Positions 40,092-48,313 of a stretch of 64,000 nucleotides of DNA are shown piece by piece (positions within the stretch are counted from its first letter, which is position 1; every line of letters starts with the position of its first letter). The position numbers and the translations under genes are program-made. The notes beneath the pieces were generated by a model that ran no database searches, was not told the DNA's origin, and was given only the letters and a program-made list of their open reading frames with translations. The DNA is from Elusimicrobia bacterium GWC2_64_44 (GTDB taxonomy: Bacteria > Elusimicrobiota > Elusimicrobia > Elusimicrobiales > UBA9959): contig MGUG01000030.1 of the NCBI GenBank assembly GCA_001799845.1, positions 1 to 64,000 of the forward strand, read 5' to 3'.

Positions 40092-41518
40092 TTTCTTTCG
40101 TCCTTTATCAGTTCCGAGCCGGGGCCGCGCTTGGTGAGGGCGGTCACGGGGAAGCCCAGCTCTTCCTGCATGATCTTCAATATCCGGGTGGTGCAGAAGC
40201 CGCCGTGGCAGCGGCCCGCCTGCGCGCGCGTGCGGAACTTCACGCCGTCAAGGGTGACCGCGCCGCGCTTGATGGCGTCGCGGACTTCCTGGGCGCTGAC
40301 CAGCTCGCAGCGGCAGACTATGTCCCCATAGGCGGGGTTCTTCTCTATCAGGCGGCGGCTCTCCTCGAGCGGGATCTGGAAGAGATGCGCCGGGCGCGGC
40401 CGCAGGCGGTGGAACTGTTCCTTGGGCCGCAGCTCCAGGCCGTGCTTCTTCAGGATATCCGCTACCATGACGGCGATGGCCGGGGCGGAGGTGAGGCCGG
40501 GGGACTGGATGCCGGCCGCGTTCACCAGCCCCGGGGCCGAGTCTTCGTGGCGGATGACGAAGTCTTTACCGGCTACGGGGCGCAGGCCCGCGAAATAGGC
40601 GATGATGTCGCTCTTCTCGAAGGAGGGGATCATGCGGCGGGCGCCAGCCAGCACCTCGGCCAGGCCCGCGTCGGTGGTGGCCAGGTCCTCTTTATCCTCC
40701 GTGTCGTGCGCGGTGGGGCCTATCATCGGATTGCCGTCGGAGGTCTTGATGATCAGGATGCCCTTGGAGGTTTTGGACGGCAGCGGGAATATGATGCGGT
40801 TGGCGATATGCTCGCGCTTGCGGTCGAGCAGGTATTCCTCGCCCTTGCGGGGAGTGATCCTGAAAGTGGGAGCGCCGGCCAGGGCGGAGATCTCGTCGGC
40901 GCGCAGGCCGGCGGCGTTGACCAGGAAGCGCGTGGCGTAGACCTGGCCTCCGGCCTCGACGTAAAAGCCGCCCTTCTCGATGCGGGTCACGCCGGTGACG
41001 CGGCAGGAAGTCTTCAGCTCTGCGCCGTTCTTGAGGGCGTTCTCCACCAGCGCGTAGACGAAGCGGTAAGGGCTGATGATGCCGGCGGAGGGGACCAGGA
41101 GGGCGGCCTTCACCTCCGGTCCCAGGTTGGGCTCGTTGGCGTCCAGCCAGGCGCGGTCGACGAGCTGCAGGCCTTTCACGCCCAGCGCTTCGCCTTCCGC
41201 CTTTATCCTGTCCAGCTCCGGCAGGTCCGCCTCGTCGAAGATGACGATCAGCTGGCCGCATTGGACGAGGTTCAGGCCCAGGTCCTCGGCGAGTTCCTCA
41301 CGCAGCAGGCGGTTGCCCTCTACGCAGAGCCAGCCTTTAAGCGAGGCGGGGGAATTCTGGGTGCCGGCGTGGATGATGCCGCTGTTGGACTTGGAGACGC
41401 CGAAGGCGGGCTCGGCCTCCTTCTCCAGTACCAGCAGTTTAAGCCGGTAGCGGGAAAGCTCCCGGGCTATGGCGGCCCCGGTAACCCCGGCGCCGACTAT
41501 GACCACATCGTAGGACAT
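40088..41518 (-). CDS. GlpA-like FAD-dependent dehydrogenase with BFD [2Fe-2S] domain
   Basis: The 476-residue product has an N-terminal DAO-type FAD domain (DVVIVGAGVTGAAIARELSRYRL, then SKSNSGIIHAGTQ) and a C-terminal BFD-like domain whose cysteines are seen in DIVCRCELV and CHGGFCTTRIL. This is the layout of anaerobic glycerol-3-phosphate dehydrogenase subunit A and of related oxidases. No glpK, glpF or glpB is nearby, so the true substrate is open. TAGAAT lies 7 bases upstream of the ATG, indicating a leaderless mRNA for the whole operon. Confidence 0.85.
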   Translation of the reverse strand: MSYDVVIVGAGVTGAAIARELSRYRLKLLVLEKEAEPAFGVSKSNSGIIHAGTQNSPASLKGWLCVEGNRLLREELAEDLGLNLVQCGQLIVIFDEADLPELDRIKAEGEALGVKGLQLVDRAWLDANEPNLGPEVKAALLVPSAGIISPYRFVYALVENALKNGAELKTSCRVTGVTRIEKGGFYVEAGGQVYATRFLVNAAGLRADEISALAGAPTFRITPRKGEEYLLDRKREHIANRIIFPLPSKTSKGILIIKTSDGNPMIGPTAHDTEDKEDLATTDAGLAEVLAGARRMIPSFEKSDIIAYFAGLRPVAGKDFVIRHEDSAPGLVNAAGIQSPGLTSAPAIAVMVADILKKHGLELRPKEQFHRLRPRPAHLFQIPLEESRRLIEKNPAYGDIVCRCELVSAQEVRDAIKRGAVTLDGVKFRTRAQAGRCHGGFCTTRILKIMQEELGFPVTALTKRGPGSELIKDERK

Positions 41519-41525
41519 CGGGGTT

Positions 41526-41531
41526 ATTCTA
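41526..41531 (-). promoter_or_regulatory. -10 element of a leaderless promoter (GlpA-like operon)
   Basis: TAGAAT on the minus strand is 7 bases from the ATG at 41518. The sequence TAGTAGAATA before the start is shared with the PAS gene promoter at 4200. Confidence 0.5.
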
Positions 41532-41593
41532 CTAAAAAACGCGGCGGGGCGCGCCTGCGCCCTTTTTTAACTTGCATATCGGAGGTAGTGTTA

Positions 41594-41599
41594 TATAAA
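41594..41599 (+). promoter_or_regulatory. -10 element for the PspC-domain gene
   Basis: TATAAA lies 9 bases before ATG 41609 in an AT-rich stretch; any leader would be only a few bases. Confidence 0.4.
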
Positions 41600-41608
41600 A
41601 TTAATTAT

Positions 41609-41809
41609 ATGAAGCGTCTTTACCGCAGCAGCGACAACAAGGTTTTTGCGGGCGTACTGGGCGGGCTGGGAGAATACTTCGAGGTGGATCCCGTGGTGCT
41701 CCGGCTCGCCTTCGTCTTTGTCCTGCTGGTCACCGCCTTCATTCCCGGCCTGCTCGCCTACCTGGCGGCCTGTTTCATAGTGCCGGCGAAACCGGGCGGC
41801 CAGGCCTAG
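41609..41809 (+). CDS. PspC-domain membrane protein
   Basis: The 66-residue product is a minimal PspC protein: KRLYRSSDNKVFAGVLGGLGEYFEVDPVVLRL, then one long hydrophobic helix (AFVFVLLVTAFIPGLLAYLAACFIV). PspC proteins take part in envelope-stress sensing in the inner membrane. No pspA is nearby. ATG 41609 is the natural start of the domain. A hairpin GCCCTCC/GGAGGGC (41814-41831) follows, but it lacks a T-run, so read-through into the TonB receptor gene is possible. Confidence 0.85.
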   Translation: MKRLYRSSDNKVFAGVLGGLGEYFEVDPVVLRLAFVFVLLVTAFIPGLLAYLAACFIVPAKPGGQA

Positions 41810-41850
41810 GCGCGCCCTCCGGGGGGAGGGCCACATCTGTCAGGGGGTTT

Positions 41851-43809
41851 ATGCGGTATCTTGCAGTCTTAGCCCTTTCCATTTTATTCCCTGCCGCCGC
41901 CGCGGCCGCTCCGCACGCGCTCACCGAAGAAGAAGAATTTTTCAGCCTCGAGCGGGCCTCGCTCGAGGAAGTCCTGGATATCAAGACCACCGTCGCCTCG
42001 CGCACCGGCATGAAGCTCCGGGAGACACCCGGGCTGGTCACTGTCATTACCCGCGAAGAGATACAGGCCTCCGGCGCCCGCAGCCTGGTGGACGTGCTCT
42101 CGCTGGTGCCCGAGTTCGAATTCGGCATGGACGTGCAGGGGAACCTGGGCCTCGGCGTGCGCGGCAACTGGGCCAACGAGGGCAAGGTGCTGCTGCGGTG
42201 GGACGGCCAGATCTATAACGAGATCCTTTACTCCACCATACAGTTCGACCGTTTCCCTGTAGACCAGATAGAAGAGATCCAGATAATCAAGGGCCCGGGC
42301 TCCGCCGTTTACGGCGGCTTCGCCGAGCTGGCCGTCATAGACATACAGACCCGCACCCCCAAAAGCCTCGACGGCTCCTCCGTCTACGCCGCCGGCGGGC
42401 TGGGGGGAAGCGAGTCCTCCTACGCCGGCTATTCCTTCGGTAAAGCCGGCGCCGGCGCCGACTTCTCGGCCCAGGCCTTCTGGGGAGCGAGCCGCCGCAG
42501 CGGGCGCCGCTACACGGATTTCGCCGGCTCTTCGTACAGCATGGAGGGGAATTCGGACCTGAGGCCGAAGAGCCTGAACCTGAGGGCGGCCGCTCACAAC
42601 ACCTCCGCCCGCCTAATACTGGACGATTTTTCTATGCGCCAGCGCGACAACGTGGACGGGGTCGTCCTCTCCACCGGGGCGACAACAGTTAGGTTCCCGG
42701 TCCTCTTCGCGGAAATAGCACGGTCGATCAAGCTGCCCGGGGCCGTTACCCTGGAGCCGCGCTTAAGCTACATGCGCTCCCGCCCCTGGTACGAGAACGA
42801 CGAGCATTTCCCTTACGACAAGCGCGCCACCAGGCTGACGCTGGGGCTTACCGCCTTTTACCGGCCCAGTTCCCGCGCCGATTACCTGGCCGGCGGCGAG
42901 TATTGCCACGATGACGCCGAGATCGGCTCGCTTACCAGCGACGCCGCCGCGGCTTACAGCGGAGTGCGCAGGGACGGCGCGCACTACGACAACCACGCCT
43001 TCTTCGGCCAGGGCGCTTTCGACCTGGACTTCGCCAAGGTCATCGCCGGGGTTCGCTACGGACGGCACAGCCACTACGGGGGCTCGCTGGTGCCGCGCGT
43101 GGCCGTCACCAGGTTGTGGAACGACTTCAATTTCAAAGCCATCTACAGCCAGGCGTTCCGCGCCCCGGCGATAGAGAATATACGGCTCAACCCCGGCATC
43201 GACCCCGAGAAGGCTGTCTCTACGGAGTTCGAGGCCGGCTACAAGGCCTCCGATACGCTCTTCTTCTCCGGCAATCTCTTCCATACCACGATAAAGCGCC
43301 CGATAGTTTTCACCGTGGTGAACGGCGAGGAAACCTACCTGAATTACGACCGCACCGGCACCTTGGGCGGCGGCTTCGGTGTAAAGTACAAGAGCAAAGG
43401 CCTGCGCGCCGACCTGAACTACCTGTACCAGAATACCCACTTCAACAGGGTAGACATCTACGCCGTACCTGGCAGCGGTTCCTACATGCTGGCTTTCCCG
43501 CGCCACAAGCTCACGCTGAATTCCTCGCTGCCGCTGGCCGCCGGCCTCAGCCTGAACCCCTCGGCCGTCCATGTCTCCAAGCGCTACTCCTACGGCGGCG
43601 GCGGCACGTTGAAGGTGTTCGGAGAGAGGACCACGGTCAACCTGAACCTGCAGCTGAAGGGCAGGCCGCTGGCGCGGCTGACGCTGAACCTCGGCGTGCG
43701 CGATATTTTCAACTCGAATTACAGCTACCTGCAGCCCTACGACGGCGGCCACGCCCCTCTCCCGGCGCCCGCTCGGGAACTCTTCCTGAAGGCGGTGTAT
43801 GAATTTTAG
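41851..43809 (+). CDS. TonB-dependent outer-membrane receptor, copy 2
   Basis: The 652-residue product has a signal peptide (FPAAAAAAP), then a plug domain (TRTGMKLRETPGLVTVITREEI, GVRGNWANEGKVLLRWDG, GPGSAVYGGFAELAVIDI) and a beta-barrel ending LFLKAVYEF. The plug opens with SLEEVLDIKTTVASRT, as in receptors of the same subgroup as copy 1 (SLREILDTPILSAS). The gene overlaps the binding-protein gene by 11 bases, so the two are translationally coupled. Substrate unknown. Here the receptor also leads to a kinase, pointing to signalling rather than, or as well as, uptake. Confidence 0.9.
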   Translation: MRYLAVLALSILFPAAAAAAPHALTEEEEFFSLERASLEEVLDIKTTVASRTGMKLRETPGLVTVITREEIQASGARSLVDVLSLVPEFEFGMDVQGNLGLGVRGNWANEGKVLLRWDGQIYNEILYSTIQFDRFPVDQIEEIQIIKGPGSAVYGGFAELAVIDIQTRTPKSLDGSSVYAAGGLGGSESSYAGYSFGKAGAGADFSAQAFWGASRRSGRRYTDFAGSSYSMEGNSDLRPKSLNLRAAAHNTSARLILDDFSMRQRDNVDGVVLSTGATTVRFPVLFAEIARSIKLPGAVTLEPRLSYMRSRPWYENDEHFPYDKRATRLTLGLTAFYRPSSRADYLAGGEYCHDDAEIGSLTSDAAAAYSGVRRDGAHYDNHAFFGQGAFDLDFAKVIAGVRYGRHSHYGGSLVPRVAVTRLWNDFNFKAIYSQAFRAPAIENIRLNPGIDPEKAVSTEFEAGYKASDTLFFSGNLFHTTIKRPIVFTVVNGEETYLNYDRTGTLGGGFGVKYKSKGLRADLNYLYQNTHFNRVDIYAVPGSGSYMLAFPRHKLTLNSSLPLAAGLSLNPSAVHVSKRYSYGGGGTLKVFGERTTVNLNLQLKGRPLARLTLNLGVRDIFNSNYSYLQPYDGGHAPLPAPARELFLKAVYEF

Positions 43810-44671
43810 GAGCCTGTTAGCCGCGGCCCTCCTCTGCCTGTCCCCGGCGGCGCATGCGGGCGAGGAAGTCGTTGCCGTGCTCTCCTCCGCGGGCGGAGCC
43901 TACCTGGAGGCGTTCTCGGCGTTTCAGGCGTCCTACGGGGCTCCGGTCAGGTATTTCGACGCCTCGAAGGGGAAAACGAACCTGCCTCCAGGCACCAAGC
44001 TGGTGGTCACCTTCGGGACCAGGGCTGCCGCCCAGGGCTACCCGCCTGGCGTGGACCAGATCTACTGCATGGCTCCCGGGTTCTTTCTGGCACCGGGCGC
44101 GCACTCCGGGAAAGCGATAAAGATCAGCATGCGGGTCTCACCGGCCAGGATGCTCTCCAAACTTATAGAGATCCAGCCTTCCTTAAAACGCCTGCGCATC
44201 CTATGGATGAGTCCCGCCTACACAAGTTTTTTCGAGGCCTACGGAGAAGCCGGGCGGGCGCTCGGGCTGGAGATAGCCGTGGTCAAAGTCGCGGGACCGG
44301 ACCAGTTGCCGGCCCTCCTGCGCACGGCTATAGGGAGGACAGACGCCATCTGGTTGCCTCCGGACCCGCTGCTGGTCTCTTCCGATAGCCTCATGATCCT
44401 CCGCCAATTCGCGTGGAATAATTCCATCCCGCTTTACGGCACTACAAAAGGGATGTCAAGGGAAGGGGCCTGCGCTTCCGTAGGCGTTAGCTTCGCGGAA
44501 AGCGGAGCGTCCGCGGCCGCCGCCGTCAGATCCCTGCAGGCCGGGGAGAGCCTGCCGAAAATTATCTTCCCGGAAGTGACAGAGCTGACACTGAACGCCT
44601 CGTCGGCCAAGCGCTGCGGCCTGCGCTTTTCCCCGGAGATCCTGCGCGAGGCCGCCTACCTTTTCCCATGA
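43799..44671 (+). CDS. Periplasmic ABC_sub_bind-like protein paired with TonB receptor 2
   Basis: The 290-residue product has a signal peptide (SPAAHA near residue 20) and is a paralog of the protein at 10445: both share VAVLSSAGGAYLEAFSAF at the first strand, TFGTRAAA, IQPSLKRLRILWMSPAY, and a DAIWLPPDPLLVSSDSLMIL segment. The fold is that of type I periplasmic binding proteins. The start overlaps the receptor stop by 11 bases and the end overlaps the kinase start by 4 (ATGA). No permease genes are present, so the ligand-bound form may act on the sensor domain of the kinase. Confidence 0.78.
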   Translation: MNFRSLLAAALLCLSPAAHAGEEVVAVLSSAGGAYLEAFSAFQASYGAPVRYFDASKGKTNLPPGTKLVVTFGTRAAAQGYPPGVDQIYCMAPGFFLAPGAHSGKAIKISMRVSPARMLSKLIEIQPSLKRLRILWMSPAYTSFFEAYGEAGRALGLEIAVVKVAGPDQLPALLRTAIGRTDAIWLPPDPLLVSSDSLMILRQFAWNNSIPLYGTTKGMSREGACASVGVSFAESGASAAAAVRSLQAGESLPKIIFPEVTELTLNASSAKRCGLRFSPEILREAAYLFP

Positions 44672-46512
44672 AACTATTCGTAAAGATCATGCTGTTCGTC
44701 TTCGTGATAATAGGGACCGCCCTGTCGGCGAACGTCTATTTCTCCCGCCGGGCGGTATCCGAAGGCATGAGCGGCCAGATAGCCGACTCGGCGGCCGCCG
44801 CGGCGCAGGACCTGGCCCAGGACTTCCGCAACGCCATCGCCTCCGGCAAGGAGCTTGACGGCATCAAAGCTCTGCACGCGTTCACCCGCAAGACCGGCGC
44901 GGTCTATGCGGGTATGGTCTCCCCAGAGGGCACGGTCATCGCCCACACCAACGTGGCGCTGACGGGCGGCGCCATGCGCGACCCCCTGATGCTGAAGGGC
45001 CTGCGCTCGGCCGCCCCGGTGTCGCGGCGCGTCTACCATAACGGCGAGCAGGTGGTGGACGCCGTCATCCCGGTGCCGCAGCTCCGGGCCTCCGGAGAGG
45101 ACCTGCTGCTCGAGGGCCTCGCCTCCCCGAACGCCGCCGCCGGCTACCTGCGCGTCGGGCTCCCGCTGACTTCCGCCCGGAAGGCTGAAACCACCATCAT
45201 CCTGAACCTGCTGCTGGTGGCGCTGTTTATCGCGGCCGCGGCGGCGGCCCTCTCCGCCCTTTTCGCCCGCGTGATCCTGCGGCAGGTCGCCCTCCTGGGT
45301 GAAGGCATAAAAAAAGCGCGCGAAGGCGATTACAGTTTTTCCGTGAAGGTGATCTCCAAGGACGAACTGGGAGAGGTGGCGGAGAGCTTCAACAGCCTCA
45401 GCGCCAGCCTGTCCGAGACGACGGTGTCCAAGAAATACCTGGACTCGGTGCTGGAGAGCATGCCTGACCCGCTCTTCATCACCGACGAGTCCGGCGTCAT
45501 ACTGACGGCCAACAAGGCCGCCCAGGAATTTTCGGGCTACGATTTCCAGCCGCCCGGCGCGCTGAACCTGCGCGACCTGCTGGAAGCCCAGGCGGGCGGG
45601 GCGGCCGAGCCTTTCGGCCTGCTCTCCTGGAGCGGGCGCATCAAGGAGCTGGACCTCTGGTTCAAGGGCAAGGACGGACGCCGTCTGCCCGCCATGCTCT
45701 CGGCCGCCTTTATAGGCAGGGAGGGCCGCCGCCAGGTGGTGACGGTACTCAAGGACACCTCCCAGCACAAAGAATCCGAAGCCCGCCTGGCCCAGTACCT
45801 GAAGGAAGTAGAGACGGTCAACAACGAGCTGGACGCCTTCGCCCACACCGTCTCGCACGACCTGAAAGAGCCGCTGCGCGGCATAGAGATGTTCTCCGGC
45901 ATGCTGCTGACCGATTACGCCGCCAAGATGGACCCGCAGGCCGCGGATTACCTGGGCCGCGTGGTGAAGGCCTCCGGGCGCATGCGGCGCCTCATAGACG
46001 ACCTGCTGAGCTACGCGCGGGTGGCCCGGGTACGCAACCCCTACGAGAACGCCTCCACGGCCAACCTGGCCGCCGAGGCGGCCGCCGCTGTCTCGGCCCT
46101 TATCGAGGAGCGCAAGGCCTCCGTCAACATCGCCGGTACGCTGCCCGAGCTCTTCTGCGACCCGGTCAAGATGCAGCAGCTTTTCCAGAACCTTATCACC
46201 AACGCCCTTAAGTACAACGACAAGCCTGCCCCGCGGGTGGACATCAGCGCCGAAAAATTCGGAGAATACTACTGGAAGTTCATGGTAAGGGACAACGGCA
46301 TCGGCATCCCCAGCCAGTACTTCGAGGAGATCTTCCGCATGTTCAAGCGCCTCCACTCCCGCCAGGAGTACGGCGGGGGCACCGGCGCCGGCCTGGCGAT
46401 AGCGAAGAAAATAGCGGAGGAGCACGGCGGCAAGATCTGGGTGGAGTCGACGGAGGGCGAGGGCTCCACCTTTTTCATACTGATACCCGCGGACGTACGC
46501 AAGAAACCCTGA
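44668..46512 (+). CDS. Membrane histidine kinase with HAMP and PAS domains
   Basis: The 614-residue product has helix 1 (residues 5-24), a periplasmic sensor of about 150 residues (GIKALHAFTRKTGAVYAGMVSPEG), helix 2 (about 170-198), a HAMP region (KKAREGDYSFSVKVISKDELGEVAESFN), a PAS domain (about 258-370), HisKA with DAFAHTVSHDLKEPLRGIEMFSG, and HATPase with NLITNALKYND, RDNGIGIP and GTGAGLAIAKKIAEEHGG. The SHDLKEPLR box is the phytochrome-type subgroup, which usually partners small single-domain regulators; one follows directly. The gene is coupled by ATGA to the binding-protein gene. Confidence 0.92.
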   Translation: MKLFVKIMLFVFVIIGTALSANVYFSRRAVSEGMSGQIADSAAAAAQDLAQDFRNAIASGKELDGIKALHAFTRKTGAVYAGMVSPEGTVIAHTNVALTGGAMRDPLMLKGLRSAAPVSRRVYHNGEQVVDAVIPVPQLRASGEDLLLEGLASPNAAAGYLRVGLPLTSARKAETTIILNLLLVALFIAAAAAALSALFARVILRQVALLGEGIKKAREGDYSFSVKVISKDELGEVAESFNSLSASLSETTVSKKYLDSVLESMPDPLFITDESGVILTANKAAQEFSGYDFQPPGALNLRDLLEAQAGGAAEPFGLLSWSGRIKELDLWFKGKDGRRLPAMLSAAFIGREGRRQVVTVLKDTSQHKESEARLAQYLKEVETVNNELDAFAHTVSHDLKEPLRGIEMFSGMLLTDYAAKMDPQAADYLGRVVKASGRMRRLIDDLLSYARVARVRNPYENASTANLAAEAAAAVSALIEERKASVNIAGTLPELFCDPVKMQQLFQNLITNALKYNDKPAPRVDISAEKFGEYYWKFMVRDNGIGIPSQYFEEIFRMFKRLHSRQEYGGGTGAGLAIAKKIAEEHGGKIWVESTEGEGSTFFILIPADVRKKP

Positions 46513-46523
46513 CGGGAGGAACG

Positions 46524-46967
46524 ATGACGAATAGCAACGAAAAACTGAGCGTGCTGCTGGTCGAGGACAACGAGGACGACGTCCTGATAGCCCAGCGGGC
46601 CTTTAAGGAATTCAAGTTCATCTCGGCGGTGCACGTGGCCAGGGACGGCCAGGAGGCGCTGGACCTGCTGTCGGCCTCCGGGGCCCGCTCCGGCCAGAAG
46701 CCGCTGCGCCCGTCCATGATCCTGCTGGATATCACGCTGCCGCTGATGGACGGCATCGCGCTGCTCAAGCGCCTGAAGAGCGACTCGGCGCTGCGCTGCA
46801 TCCCGGTGGTAATGCTCACCACCTCGTCGCGGCACGAGGATATCATGCGCAGCTACGAGAACGGCGCCGCCTCCTACATCACCAAACCCGCCTCGCTCGA
46901 CGAGTTCCTTGAGCTGGCGCGCAAATTCGAAATGTACTGGGTTTCCGTATCCAGGCTACCGCTCTGA
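46524..46967 (+). CDS. Single-domain response regulator, Rcp1-like
   Basis: The 147-residue product is a receiver domain only. Acidic pocket residues are seen in VEDNEDD, the phosphoacceptor Asp in MILLDITLPLMDG, the Thr in VVMLTTSS and the Lys in YITKPASL. Rcp1-type regulators lack an output domain and pass phosphoryl groups or bind partners. It lies 11 bases after the kinase gene with a GGAGG-like site (GGGAGGAACG), so it is the cognate partner. No DNA-binding regulator follows, so the output may be the GAF protein or a phosphorelay. Confidence 0.9.
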   Translation: MTNSNEKLSVLLVEDNEDDVLIAQRAFKEFKFISAVHVARDGQEALDLLSASGARSGQKPLRPSMILLDITLPLMDGIALLKRLKSDSALRCIPVVMLTTSSRHEDIMRSYENGAASYITKPASLDEFLELARKFEMYWVSVSRLPL

Positions 46968-46975
46968 GAGGCAAC

Positions 46976-47668
46976 ATGTCCGACATCCACAAAATGCGCA
47001 TCCCCGACATCGCCATCCTTAAATGGCGCAACATCGCCGACCTGCTGGCCGAGGTGGCCGGCGTCCCGGCGGCCACCATCAACATCCTGGAGGAGGACTC
47101 CATCCGGGTGATCGGCACCAGCCAGGGGAGCGACCGCCCCTTTAGCGAGGGGACCACTATCGAGCTCAAGCCCGGCATCAAGATGTACTGCGCCGCAGTG
47201 ATCCAGGCCAAGGACAAGCTGCTCATCCCCGACGCCACCAAAAGCGAATTCTGGCGCGACAGCGCCGGCGCCAAGGCCGGCTACATAGCCTACGCCGGCG
47301 TGCCTATCCTGCAGCAGGACGGCGAGATCTTCGGCAGCATCTGCCTCTTCGACCGCAAGCCCAACGAGTTCAAAGGGCCGGTCATCAAGCTGATGGAGGA
47401 GTTCAGCGAGATCGTGACCGCTCACCTCTCGCTGATCCTGAAGAACACACAGCTGGAGGAAGCCCTGAAAGAAGTGCGCGCCCTGCAGGGGCTGATCCCG
47501 ATCTGCGCGCAGTGCAAGAAGATCCGCGACGACAAGGGGTTCTGGCAGAAGGTGGAGGTGTACCTGGAGAGCCACTCCAAGGCGCGCTTCACGCACGGCC
47601 TCTGCGAGGACTGCATGCAGAAGCTCTACGGCCACGAGAAGTGGTTCAAGGAAAAAGACGGCAAGTAA
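46976..47668 (+). CDS. GAF-domain protein with C-terminal CxxC...CxxC module
   Basis: The 230-residue product has a GAF domain (about residues 20-150: VAGVPAATINILEEDSIRVIG, KMYCAAVI, AGVPILQQDGEIFGSICLFD), a coiled coil (LKNTQLEEALKEVRALQG), and then a module IPICAQCKKIRDDKGFW ... FTHGLCEDCMQ with four cysteines in two CxxC pairs, likely a metal site. This C-terminal module occurs in many PAS/GAF signalling proteins of environmental bacteria, but its function is not known to me. It is the last gene of the TonB receptor/kinase cluster, 8 bases after the regulator. Confidence 0.75.
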   Translation: MSDIHKMRIPDIAILKWRNIADLLAEVAGVPAATINILEEDSIRVIGTSQGSDRPFSEGTTIELKPGIKMYCAAVIQAKDKLLIPDATKSEFWRDSAGAKAGYIAYAGVPILQQDGEIFGSICLFDRKPNEFKGPVIKLMEEFSEIVTAHLSLILKNTQLEEALKEVRALQGLIPICAQCKKIRDDKGFWQKVEVYLESHSKARFTHGLCEDCMQKLYGHEKWFKEKDGK

Positions 47669-47671
47669 GCG

Positions 47672-48247
47672 TCAGAAGAGGCCGAGGTGCCCGGCCAGGA
47701 TCTTCAGGCCGATGGCTATCAGGATGAGGCCGCCCGCGGCCTCCATCTTGTGCTCGAAGAAGTGTCCGCCCGACGAGCCCAGCCTGACGCCAGCCACGGA
47801 CATGGCGAAGGTGACCGCCCCGATCACCAGCACCGGCGTTACGATGGAGACGGCCAGCGCCGCGAAAGTCAGGCCCACGGCCAGCGCGTCTATGCTGGTT
47901 GCTATGGCCAGCACAGTCAGGGTGCCCGTATCGAAGGGGCAGGTTTTGGGCCCGCCGCACTCCTCCTCCTCCTTGATCTTGAAAGACTCGTAGAGCATCT
48001 TGCCGCCTATGGCGGACAGCAGGCCGAAGGCGATCCAGTGGTCCACACCGGAGATGAAATTTTTCATGCCGAGGCCGGCCAGCCAGCCCAACGCCGGCAT
48101 CAGCGCCTGGAAGCCGCCGAAGAACAGCGCCATCTTGAGCGCGTTGGGCAGGTGGAGGCGTTTCATGGTGGCCCCGCTGGCCACCGCCACGGCGAAAGCG
48201 TCCATGGAAAGCCCGAGCGCGATCAGCAGAAGTTCCGGTGTCTTCAT
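47672..48247 (-). CDS. mntP: MntP-family manganese efflux pump
   Basis: The 191-residue product has six predicted membrane helices in two repeats. Signatures are LGLSMDAFAVAVASG near residue 12 and ATSIDALAVGLTFA near residue 116, each with the conserved membrane Asp, plus GGKMLYESF and GGLILIAIGLKIL. MntP exports Mn2+. A Mn-responsive riboswitch often precedes mntP, but here TATAAT is only 6 bases from the ATG, so no leader exists to hold one. It converges on the GAF gene with a 3-base gap and no visible terminator. Confidence 0.9.
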   Translation of the reverse strand: MKTPELLLIALGLSMDAFAVAVASGATMKRLHLPNALKMALFFGGFQALMPALGWLAGLGMKNFISGVDHWIAFGLLSAIGGKMLYESFKIKEEEECGGPKTCPFDTGTLTVLAIATSIDALAVGLTFAALAVSIVTPVLVIGAVTFAMSVAGVRLGSSGGHFFEHKMEAAGGLILIAIGLKILAGHLGLF

Positions 48248-48253
48248 GCGTAA

Positions 48254-48259
48254 ATTATA
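48254..48259 (-). promoter_or_regulatory. -10 element of a leaderless promoter (mntP)
   Basis: A perfect TATAAT on the minus strand is 6 bases from the ATG at 48247. Confidence 0.6.
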
Positions 48260-48278
48260 GCACTACCCGGCCGCCGGC

Positions 48279-48307
48279 TTGAAGAAAGGCAGTATGTTTT
48301 ATATATT
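48279..48307 (+). promoter_or_regulatory. Leaderless promoter of the TIGR03546 gene
   Basis: TTGAAG (48279-48284) and TATATT (48302-48307) are spaced 17 bases; ATG 48314 is 6 bases past the -10. It is divergent to the mntP promoter. Confidence 0.65.
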
Positions 48308-48313
48308 GAACTT

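Noticed and set aside
47672-48313. Manganese riboswitch before mntP
   Set aside because: The -10 is 6 bases from the start codon, leaving no leader, and no yybP-ykoY-like fold is visible.
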